Assembly (NCBI RefSeq): GCF_001424945.1
Contig: NZ_LMCW01000067.1
Coordinates: forward strand, 62,001-126,000
DNA: 64,000 bases
Direction: 5' to 3'
From: Rhizobium sp. Root1203
GTDB taxonomy: Bacteria > Pseudomonadota > Alphaproteobacteria > Rhizobiales > Rhizobiaceae
The notes beneath the pieces were generated by a model, which worked only from the letters and a program-made list of their open reading frames with translations, was not told the origin of the DNA and made no database searches. Positions 36,510 to 44,080 of this stretch are shown here, in pieces (the stretch's first letter is position 1; each line of letters starts with the position of its first letter). The position numbers were made by a program, and so were the translations under genes.

Positions 36510-36746
36510 ATGAGCGATATCGCAGAACGCGTAAAGAAAATTGTTATTGATCATCTTGGCGTCGATGCCGACAAGGTTGTCGAAGGCGCCAGCTTTATCG
36601 ACGATCTGGGCGCTGACTCGCTCGACACCGTCGAACTGGTCATGGCGTTCGAAGAAGAATTCGGCGTTGAGATTCCGGACGACGCTGCTGACTCGATCCT
36701 GACGGTCGGCGATGCCGTGAAGTTCATCGAAAAGGCCCAGGCTTAA
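36510..36746 (+). CDS. acpP: Acyl carrier protein
   Basis: A 78-residue acidic carrier of fatty-acid intermediates. S37 in GADSLDTVELVMAFEEEF takes the phosphopantetheine arm. The sequence MSDIAERVKKIVIDHLGVDADKV is the standard housekeeping ACP. Separate from the nodulation and lipid A type carriers of rhizobia. Confidence 0.98.
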   Translation: MSDIAERVKKIVIDHLGVDADKVVEGASFIDDLGADSLDTVELVMAFEEEFGVEIPDDAADSILTVGDAVKFIEKAQA

Positions 36747-36761
36747 TCCTGAGCAATTGAG

Positions 36762-36790
36762 AAAGGGCGGACCCGGAGTCCGCCCTTTTT
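36762..36790 (+). terminator. Intrinsic terminator after acpP
   Basis: GGGCGGAC and GTCCGCCC pair around CCGGA and are followed by TTTTTAT, a textbook rho-independent terminator 16 bp after the acpP stop. Readthrough or a separate promoter must supply fabF. Confidence 0.85.
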
Positions 36791-36841
36791 ATTTCCGGCA
36801 TGGTTCTCCATAAAACACAAAAGGCGGGGGAAATGCAGTCG

Positions 36842-38104
36842 ATGAGACGGGTCGTTATAACTGGTACCGGCATGGTATCGCCATTGGGATGTGGAACGGA
36901 AGTGACCTGGTCCCGGTTGCTCGCGGGCCAGAACGGCGCTCGCCTGGTCACTGAATTCGAAGTCGAAGACCTCCCCGCCAAGATCGCTTGCCGCATTCCC
37001 GTCGGTGACGGCACGGACGGTACGTTCAATGCCGACGATTGGATGGAACCGAAGGAGCAGCGCAAGGTCGATCCCTTCATCATCTATGGCATGGCCGCCG
37101 CCGACATGGCGCTGAACGACGCCAACTGGCATCCGCAAACGGATGAAGACCAAATCTCGACGGGCGTGCTGATCGGTTCCGGCATCGGCGGCATCGAAGG
37201 CATTGTCGAAGCCGGTTATACGCTTCGCGACAAGGGCCCGCGCCGCATCTCGCCCTTCTTCATCCCCGGCCGCCTGATTAATCTCGTGTCCGGCCAGGTC
37301 TCGATCCGCCACAAGCTGCGTGGCCCGAACCACTCGGTCGTCACTGCCTGCTCGACCGGAGCTCACGCAATCGGCGACGCCGCCCGTCTCATCGCATTCG
37401 GCGATGCCGACGTCATGGTCGCAGGCGGTACCGAATCTCCTGTGAGCCGCATATCGCTGGCTGGCTTCGCCGCCTGCAAGGCGCTGTCGACGCAGCACAA
37501 CGGCGATCCGACCAAGGCTTCGCGTCCCTACGACAGGGATCGCGACGGCTTCGTCATGGGTGAGGGCGCCGGCATCGTCGTTCTGGAAGAGCTTGAACAT
37601 GCCAAGGCACGAGGCGCCAAGATCTACGCGGAAGTGGTTGGCTACGGTCTTTCGGGTGACGCCTATCATATCACCGCGCCGTCGGAAGACGGCGAAGGCG
37701 CCGGACGCTGCATGGCGGCTGCGCTGAAGCGCGCGGGCCTGACACCTGCGGATGTCGATTACATCAACGCCCACGGCACGTCGACCATGGCCGACACAAT
37801 CGAGCTGGGTGCCGTCGAGCGCCTGGTCGGCAACGCCGCGTCGAAGATCTCGATGTCGTCCACGAAATCCGCCACGGGCCATCTCCTCGGTGCCGCGGGT
37901 GCGATTGAAGCCATCTTCGCAACGCTTGCCATTCGCGACAACATCGCCCCGCCGACGCTCAACCTCGACAACCCCGAGCGCGACACGGCGATCGATCTGG
38001 TCCCGCACAAAGCGCGCGAGCGCGAAATCAACGTGGCGTTGTCGAATTCGTTCGGATTTGGCGGTACCAACGCATCGCTGGTGCTTCGCCGCTACGTCGC
38101 TTGA
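36842..38104 (+). CDS. fabF: 3-oxoacyl-ACP synthase II
   Basis: Elongating condensing enzyme. 420 residues from ATG 36842 (MRRVVITGTGMVSPLGCG), or 423 from ATG 36833, whose spacing to AAGGCGGGGG is better. The active-site C170 is in VTACSTG; the two histidines lie in INAHGTST and SATGHLLGAAG. It follows the acpP terminator by about 50 bp. Confidence 0.96.
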   Translation: MRRVVITGTGMVSPLGCGTEVTWSRLLAGQNGARLVTEFEVEDLPAKIACRIPVGDGTDGTFNADDWMEPKEQRKVDPFIIYGMAAADMALNDANWHPQTDEDQISTGVLIGSGIGGIEGIVEAGYTLRDKGPRRISPFFIPGRLINLVSGQVSIRHKLRGPNHSVVTACSTGAHAIGDAARLIAFGDADVMVAGGTESPVSRISLAGFAACKALSTQHNGDPTKASRPYDRDRDGFVMGEGAGIVVLEELEHAKARGAKIYAEVVGYGLSGDAYHITAPSEDGEGAGRCMAAALKRAGLTPADVDYINAHGTSTMADTIELGAVERLVGNAASKISMSSTKSATGHLLGAAGAIEAIFATLAIRDNIAPPTLNLDNPERDTAIDLVPHKAREREINVALSNSFGFGGTNASLVLRRYVA

Positions 38105-38219
38105 CGTCAAGCTTGACGTTCGCGACAGGCTGGGCAGTGCGAGATCGGGCTGCCCACCTGCATTTTGCCGCATTGCTTCGCAAGAAGCAGGACGTGGGGC
38201 CAAGTTTAGAGGATTGCCG

Positions 38220-39452
38220 GTGAGCGATACGAACCAGAGCAATGACACGGTTGGCCAGCAAAGCCAGCAGTCGCAAAGCGGGCCGATCATTCCTAAATCG
38301 CCCAACGAGGCGTTGCGCCCGGAGCGCGTCCCGGAGCCGCCCAAGCGCTCGAAGAAGGCACGAAGCCAGGTCATTATCTTCCTGAACTTCCTGATGACGC
38401 TCGTCGTGCTCGGCTGTGCCGTGGCCGTCGTGGTCTTCTACTATGCCATTTCCACCTATCAAGGCCCTGGTCCGCTGGAAGCGAACACCAATTTCATCGT
38501 GCGCAACGGTGCGGGCATCACCGAGATCGCTTTTAACCTGGAGCGGAACAATATCATCTCCGACGGGCGTGTTTTCCGCTACCTGACGGCCACACACCTC
38601 AACGATGGCGAAAGCCTCAAGGCCGGCGAGTATGAGATCAAGGCGCATGCCTCGATGAATGATATTATGGAGCTGCTCAAATCCGGAAAATCCATCCTCT
38701 ATTCGGTTTCCTTTCCCGAGGGGCTGAGTGTTCGCCAGATGTTCAACCGGATGAACGAGGATGGGATCCTGGAAGGCGACCTGCCGGCTGTCCTGCCGAC
38801 CGAGGGCAGCCTGCGCCCGGATACATACAAATTCTCGCGTGGTACGAAGCGCGCGGAGATCATCGAGCAGATGGCGGCGGCCCAACAGAAGCTGGTCGAT
38901 CAGGTCTGGGAGAAGCGGGATAGTTCGCTCCAGCTGAAGTCCAAGGAAGAGCTGGTCACGCTTGCTTCGATCGTGGAAAAAGAGACCGGTGTTCCGGACG
39001 AGCGTGCGCACGTGGCGTCTGTTTTCCTCAACCGTCTGGGCAAGGGAATGCGGCTTCAGTCCGATCCCACAATTATATACGGCCTGTTCGGTGGCGACGG
39101 CAAACCCGCCGACAGGCCGATCTATCAGTCCGACCTCAAGAAGGACACGCCCTATAACACATATGTGATCAAGGGCCTGCCGCCGACGCCGATCGCCAAT
39201 CCGGGGCGCGACGCCCTGGAAGCCGTCGCCAATCCGTGGAAGACCCAGGACCTCTATTTCGTGGCCGACGGTTCGGGTGGCCACGTGTTTGCAGCCACGC
39301 TCGAAGAACACAATGCCAACGTCAAGCGCTGGCGCAAACTGGAGGCGGACAAGGGCGCCGACCCGAATATCGCTGTCGATGGACAGCCCGATGGAGCGGC
39401 CCCGGCTGAGGCGCCCGCTGCTCCTGCACAGAAGAAAAAGAAAACGAACTGA
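38220..39452 (+). CDS. mltG: Endolytic murein transglycosylase MltG (YceG-like)
   Basis: An inner-membrane enzyme that cuts nascent glycan strands and helps set their length. The 410-residue protein has a disordered Gln/Pro-rich N-terminus (1-48), one membrane helix (about 50-75) and the YceG domain with the catalytic EKET (253-256) in LASIVEKETG, then RLQSDPTIIYG. It starts at GTG 38220 behind AGAGGATT; the open frame further upstream overlaps fabF and is not family-like. Confidence 0.93.
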   Translation: MSDTNQSNDTVGQQSQQSQSGPIIPKSPNEALRPERVPEPPKRSKKARSQVIIFLNFLMTLVVLGCAVAVVVFYYAISTYQGPGPLEANTNFIVRNGAGITEIAFNLERNNIISDGRVFRYLTATHLNDGESLKAGEYEIKAHASMNDIMELLKSGKSILYSVSFPEGLSVRQMFNRMNEDGILEGDLPAVLPTEGSLRPDTYKFSRGTKRAEIIEQMAAAQQKLVDQVWEKRDSSLQLKSKEELVTLASIVEKETGVPDERAHVASVFLNRLGKGMRLQSDPTIIYGLFGGDGKPADRPIYQSDLKKDTPYNTYVIKGLPPTPIANPGRDALEAVANPWKTQDLYFVADGSGGHVFAATLEEHNANVKRWRKLEADKGADPNIAVDGQPDGAAPAEAPAAPAQKKKKTN

Positions 39453-39465
39453 TTTCGGAGGTCGC

Positions 39466-40353
39466 ATGGCTTTGCAGTCCATGACTGGTTTTGCGCGGCG
39501 CGAAGGGACGACCGGCCGCTGGCGCTGGGCATGGGAATTGCGCTCCGTCAACGGCAAGGGGCTGGATGTCCGCATTCGCTTGCCGCAAGGTCTGGAGCGG
39601 CTGGAGAACGACGTTCGGCGGCTCATCGGCGAACGGTTCAGCCGTGGCAACATGCAGGCGTCGCTATCGGTGTCCGCAGCCGAGAATCGTTTCGAGACCG
39701 TGCTCAATCAGGAAGCGCTTGCTGCCGTCCTCGCTTTGCGGGACCAGCTCGGCGGTATCATCGATCCGACACCGCTGCAGCTGGATACGCTGCTCTCCAT
39801 CCGGGGTATCATCGAATTTCGCGAGACCGAAGACAGTGAGGACGCACTCGCCGTTCGTGATGCGGAGATCGCCGATGGGTTGCTCGTCGCGCTCTCCGAC
39901 CTGCGATCGATGCGCGAACACGAAGGTGCCGCGCTCGGGCGTGTGCTGAACGACCATGTTTCGGCAATCGAGGGATTGACCGTCACCATCGAAGGCGACC
40001 CGTCGCGTTCGCCCCGCGAGATCGCCGCCAGGCTCTCTGCCCAGGTGGCCATGCTGATGGACACTGCTGGAAAGTTCGATCAGGACAGGCTGCATGCGGA
40101 GGCGGCGCTGCTTGCGACCAAGGCTGACCTGCGCGAGGAGATCGATCGGCTCAAGGCGCATGTTGTGGCGGCACGCGAACTGCTTGCCAAGGGTGGCCCC
40201 GTCGGTCGAAAGCTCGATTTCCTTGCACAGGAATTTAACCGCGAATCGAATACCATCTGTTCGAAGTCGAATGCATCGGCGGTAACCGCCGCCGGAATTG
40301 AGCTGAAGGTCGTCATCGACCAGTTCCGCGAACAGATTCAGAATCTGGAGTGA
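39466..40353 (+). CDS. yicC: YicC-family endoribonuclease-like protein
   Basis: A 295-residue YicC protein. It has the N-terminal MALQSMTGFARRE and the C-terminal GRKLDFLAQEFNRESNTICSKS...ELKVVIDQFREQIQNLE that define the family. Recent work assigns endoribonuclease activity to YicC members. ATG 39466 follows CGGAGG. It sits 13 bp after mltG and 3 bp before gmk, a conserved trio. Confidence 0.93.
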   Translation: MALQSMTGFARREGTTGRWRWAWELRSVNGKGLDVRIRLPQGLERLENDVRRLIGERFSRGNMQASLSVSAAENRFETVLNQEALAAVLALRDQLGGIIDPTPLQLDTLLSIRGIIEFRETEDSEDALAVRDAEIADGLLVALSDLRSMREHEGAALGRVLNDHVSAIEGLTVTIEGDPSRSPREIAARLSAQVAMLMDTAGKFDQDRLHAEAALLATKADLREEIDRLKAHVVAARELLAKGGPVGRKLDFLAQEFNRESNTICSKSNASAVTAAGIELKVVIDQFREQIQNLE

Positions 40354-40356
40354 TAC

Positions 40357-41022
40357 ATGAGCCCGGCACAGTCGAGCACACCCACCACAATCGCCCGGCG
40401 CGGGCTGATGCTCGTCCTTTCCTCGCCGTCCGGCGCGGGCAAGTCGACGATTGCCGGCAACCTGCTAAGAGACGACCATAGCCTGGAAATCTCGGTTAGC
40501 GTCACGACCAGGGCCAAGCGGCCGAGCGAGATCGCCGGCAAGCACTATCACTTCATCACCGTACCGCAGTTCGAGAAGATGCGCGATGCGGGCGATCTGC
40601 TCGAATGGGCAGAGGTGCACGGCAACTTTTACGGCACGCCGCGGGAGCCCGTGGAGTCCGCGATGGCCGGAGGTCGCGACATGCTGTTCGATATCGACTG
40701 GCAGGGCGCGTTGCAGCTTCAGGACAAGATGAAGGCCGATATCGTGTCGATCTTCGTGCTACCGCCGACGATGACCGAACTCCAGTCGCGCCTGCATCGC
40801 CGCGCCGAGGACTCGGAAGAGGTCATTCGTACACGGCTTCTGAATTCTCGCGCCGAGATCGAACGCTGGCGCGAATACGACTATGTCATCGTCAATGACG
40901 ATCTCGACGAAGCCTTTCGCAATGTCAGCTGTATCGTCAATGCCGAACGGGTCCGCCGAGACCGCCGCCACGGCTTGTTCGACTTCGTCAACAACCTGCT
41001 GACGGAAGAGCCGAAGCTTTAA
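40357..41022 (+). CDS. gmk: Guanylate kinase
   Basis: Phosphorylates GMP to GDP. The 221-residue protein has the P-loop SPSGAGKST (23-31), VSVTTRAKRPSEIAGKHYHF for GMP binding, and FDIDWQGALQL. The N-terminal extension of about 15 residues is usual in rhizobia. Starts 3 bp after yicC. Confidence 0.96.
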   Translation: MSPAQSSTPTTIARRGLMLVLSSPSGAGKSTIAGNLLRDDHSLEISVSVTTRAKRPSEIAGKHYHFITVPQFEKMRDAGDLLEWAEVHGNFYGTPREPVESAMAGGRDMLFDIDWQGALQLQDKMKADIVSIFVLPPTMTELQSRLHRRAEDSEEVIRTRLLNSRAEIERWREYDYVIVNDDLDEAFRNVSCIVNAERVRRDRRHGLFDFVNNLLTEEPKL

Positions 41023-41082
41023 GACCATCAATTTTGACGCGATGGTGCTTGCGGGGCAGGCACCCGCACTGCCGTCAGATGT

Positions 41083-41910
41083 CTACAAGCAGTTTGCCAA
41101 CAGGCAGAATTCAGCCACGGACAGAGTTTCTGCACGACGCTGCGGGTCGATCCCGGCCCTTTGCAGCAGGGTCTCGCCACCGATCGGTTTCAGGCTCTGC
41201 CTCAGCATCTTGCGTCGCTGACCGAATGCCGCATGGGTGACCTTTTCCAGATTGGCGACGGAGCAGGGGATCGGATTTTCGTTCGGCGTAAGGTGAACCA
41301 CCGTGGAGGTAACTTTCGGCGGTGGCGTAAAGGCCTGCGGCGATATGTCGAACGCCATGCTGGCGCTCGCACGCCAGCCACAGAGGACGCCGAGGCGCCC
41401 GTAGTGGTCGTCCTCTTCCGTCGCGACGATACGCTGGCCGACTTCCTTCTGGAACATCAGCGTCAACGACTGCCAGAAAGGCGGCCACTGTTTCGGCAGC
41501 AGCCAGTTCACGAGCAACTGCGTGCCGACGTTGTAGGGCAGGTTGGCGATGATCTTCACCGGCCCTTCCGGCGCGAGCGCCTCGAAGTCCGTCTTCAGCG
41601 CATCGCCTTCGATGACATCGAGACGTCCGGGATAGTGAGCAGAAATCTCGGCCAGCGCCGGCAGGCACCGCGAGTCGCGCTCGATGGCGACGACCTTTTT
41701 CGCACCGAGGGCCAAGATCGCACGGGTCAAGCCCCCCGGTCCGGGGCCGACTTCAAAGACGGTTACGCCTTCAAGCGGACCTGCCGTTCTGGCAACCTTT
41801 TGCGTGAGATTGAGATCCAGCAGGAAATTCTGTCCGAGCGCCTTGCGCGCATCGAGGCCGTGACGCTGTATGACGTCGCGAAGAGGCGGAAGCCCGTCCA
41901 ATGCGGCCAT
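41083..41910 (-). CDS. rsmA: 16S rRNA (adenine1518-N6/adenine1519-N6)-dimethyltransferase
   Basis: Dimethylates two adjacent adenines near the 3' end of 16S rRNA during 30S maturation. The 275-residue KsgA-type protein has QNFLLD (28-33), SAM motif I VFEVGPGPGGLT (51-62) and the catalytic NLPY (123-126). The ATG at 41910 overlaps the pdxA stop. Last gene of lptF-lptG-lptD-surA-pdxA-rsmA. Confidence 0.96.
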   Translation of the reverse strand: MAALDGLPPLRDVIQRHGLDARKALGQNFLLDLNLTQKVARTAGPLEGVTVFEVGPGPGGLTRAILALGAKKVVAIERDSRCLPALAEISAHYPGRLDVIEGDALKTDFEALAPEGPVKIIANLPYNVGTQLLVNWLLPKQWPPFWQSLTLMFQKEVGQRIVATEEDDHYGRLGVLCGWRASASMAFDISPQAFTPPPKVTSTVVHLTPNENPIPCSVANLEKVTHAAFGQRRKMLRQSLKPIGGETLLQRAGIDPQRRAETLSVAEFCLLANCL

Positions 41911-42935
41911 CAGCGACGGCTCTCTTCCACGCGACCGAGGTGCGCGGCAAGCTTGAGAGCCGCGACCAGGCTGCTTTCCCGAGCCAGTCCCTTGCCGGCG
42001 ATGCCGAAAGCGGTGCCATGATCAGGGGAGGTGCGCACGAAAGGAAGACCGAGAGTGACGTTGACCGCGTCGTCGAAGCCAAGTGCCTTTGCAGGGATCA
42101 GCGCCTGGTCATGATACATGCAGATTGCGACGTCGTAGCGGGCACGGGCATCGTCATGGAACATCGTATCGGCCGGCAGCGGCCCGATCGCATCGATGCC
42201 CGCTGAACGCAGGAACTGGACGGCCGGAAGGACGACTGTCTCATCTTCCTTGCCGATCGTTCCGCCTTCGCCGGCATGCGGATTGAGCCCCGCAACGGCA
42301 AGGCGCGGTTGGGCAATGCCGAACCGATGAAGGAGATCGGCGTGCGCGATGCGGCAGGTCTCGATGATAAGGTCTGCCGTGAGTTTGTGCGTCACATCCT
42401 TGATCGGGATGTGGATGGTAACGGGAATGGTCCGGAGCTTCGGCCCAGCCAGCATCATCACCGGGGTAACCGGCTTTCCGGTCGATCGCGTTGCCAATTC
42501 AGCCAGAAACTCGGTATGGCCAGGAAATGGGAAGCCGCTTTCGTATAAAACGGATTTGGCAATCGGGTTCGTCACGACGGCGAGCGCCTCACCGTTCAGA
42601 GTGAGCGCGACCGCCTTCTCTATGGCCGCAATCGTGCCTTTAGCCGTGGCCACGTGGGCTTCGCCCGCAATGACTGCTATACCGGCTGATATGGGGATAA
42701 CCGGCAAAGCCTCCGCAAAGACGGTGTTCGCTTGCGCGCAGCTGGTTTCCCGGATCGCTACCGTCAGATCCAGCGACCGTGCACGTGTCGCGAGAACGTC
42801 TGGATCGCCGATGAATACGAACGGTGGCAGGCCAAGCTCACGCCGCCGCAGCCACGCCATCAACGTGACGTCGGGGCCGATGCCTGCGGGATCACCTTGA
42901 CTGAGCGCAAGTGGGCGCGAGAAGGAAATTGTCAT
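41910..42935 (-). CDS. pdxA: 4-hydroxythreonine-4-phosphate dehydrogenase
   Basis: Pyridoxal-5'-phosphate synthesis step in the deoxyxylulose-dependent pathway. The 341-residue protein shows LSQGDPAGIGPDVTLMAW, PGHTEFLAEL, GLNPHAGEGG and YHDQALIPAK, all PdxA hallmarks including metal-ligand histidines. The stop overlaps the rsmA start. Six bp separate it from the SurA-like gene. Confidence 0.96.
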   Translation of the reverse strand: MTISFSRPLALSQGDPAGIGPDVTLMAWLRRRELGLPPFVFIGDPDVLATRARSLDLTVAIRETSCAQANTVFAEALPVIPISAGIAVIAGEAHVATAKGTIAAIEKAVALTLNGEALAVVTNPIAKSVLYESGFPFPGHTEFLAELATRSTGKPVTPVMMLAGPKLRTIPVTIHIPIKDVTHKLTADLIIETCRIAHADLLHRFGIAQPRLAVAGLNPHAGEGGTIGKEDETVVLPAVQFLRSAGIDAIGPLPADTMFHDDARARYDVAICMYHDQALIPAKALGFDDAVNVTLGLPFVRTSPDHGTAFGIAGKGLARESSLVAALKLAAHLGRVEESRR

Positions 42936-42941
42936 CGGGTC

Positions 42942-43895
42942 TCAGGGGCGCAGGATCTGCGCTTTTTTGCGCAGCTCGTCGAGATACTTCTTGGCATTTG
43001 CGTTTTCGGGGGGAGCGCCCTTGCTTCCCTTTGCGTTGGCCAGGTCTTCCTGGCGGAAAACCATCTCTGCCGCCTGGTCGTCCGATACCTGGCGCTGGCT
43101 GCAAATCGCGAGATATTCAACGCCCCGCTCCGTCACGCGCGTAGCCGTGGTGTTGCCTTTTGCCTGCTCGATCAGAGGCTTCCATTCCGCGGGTAGTTCG
43201 GGTGCCAGAACACGGCCCAGCTCGCGAACAGACACATCGCGCATCGTCGCGGCGAAAACCTTTGCTTGCTCGCAACCCGGATATTTCGAACGCGACGCTT
43301 CAGCTTCGCTCTTGCGCTTGCCGACGATTCCCTTCTTGCTGGCCGGGACGACGAAGATCATTTGCTGGAGAATATATTCGGTCGTTTCCGGCTTCTGCTT
43401 GTTGTTCTGCATCATGCGGGCAACGAGGTCGGAGTTCGACATCTTGCTGCTAGCGCCATAGCGGGCATTGACCAGCCGCGGCCAGCTCATCTGCACGGCG
43501 ATGAAGGCCTTGAAATGGTCGACGCCGACACCGGACTGATTGAGAATCTGTGTCATCTGCGCGGCGGTCAGCTTGTTACCGGTCGAAAAGCGTTCAAACG
43601 ACGCGTCGACGTCTTCCTTGGACACCGACATGCGAACGCGAGATATTTCCTGCTGTTTCAGCGCCTGTTCGACGAGCTGGTCTTCGGCAGCTTTCGCATC
43701 GGCCTTCTGATGCTGCAGTCGCAGGAAAGCCTGGCGCTTGGCAACGTCACCGCTGGTGATCGCTGTGCCGTTGACGACGACCCTGACTTCGCTTGCGGCG
43801 AAAGCGGTTCCTGCCTGTGGCATAGCCAAGGCCGTCAGCATGGCAAAAGCCATGCCGGCCATCATCGTCTTTACGGTTCTCGTAGCGCCAATCAT
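42942..43895 (-). CDS. surA: SurA-like periplasmic chaperone
   Basis: A 317-residue exported protein. The signal peptide (about 1-35, ending TAFAASE) precedes a SurA N-domain (VRVVVNGTAITSGDVAKRQAFLRL). The C-terminal half (RELGRVLAPELPAEWKPLI...ERGVEYLAICSQRQ) resembles a degenerate parvulin domain, with two cysteines that could form a disulfide. Expected to escort outer-membrane proteins such as LptD. ATG 43895 follows GGAAGGG. The lptD-surA-pdxA-rsmA order matches that of enterobacteria. Confidence 0.87.
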   Translation of the reverse strand: MIGATRTVKTMMAGMAFAMLTALAMPQAGTAFAASEVRVVVNGTAITSGDVAKRQAFLRLQHQKADAKAAEDQLVEQALKQQEISRVRMSVSKEDVDASFERFSTGNKLTAAQMTQILNQSGVGVDHFKAFIAVQMSWPRLVNARYGASSKMSNSDLVARMMQNNKQKPETTEYILQQMIFVVPASKKGIVGKRKSEAEASRSKYPGCEQAKVFAATMRDVSVRELGRVLAPELPAEWKPLIEQAKGNTTATRVTERGVEYLAICSQRQVSDDQAAEMVFRQEDLANAKGSKGAPPENANAKKYLDELRKKAQILRP

Positions 43896-44080
43896 CTGTC
43901 GACCCTTCCCATTGACGCCGCGCTTTCGCATCGCGGCGTGCCTAACTTATCAAGACAAGACGAACATCGCTGCTCCGGGCAGATTCAGCGCATGTTCCAG
44001 ATGTCAACCGGCGACAATGTCCTGCACAGTGTTACGGCGAAAGAAAGGCTCTCCTTCTTTCGCCGCACTGTAAAATCCGG

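Noticed and set aside
36743..38374. A 543-codon frame antisense to fabF
   Set aside because: Composition-driven shadow of fabF; low-complexity, charged translation with no recognisable domain.
38028..39707. A 559-codon frame antisense to mltG
   Set aside because: Shadow of mltG for the same reason; no ribosome site or family sequence.
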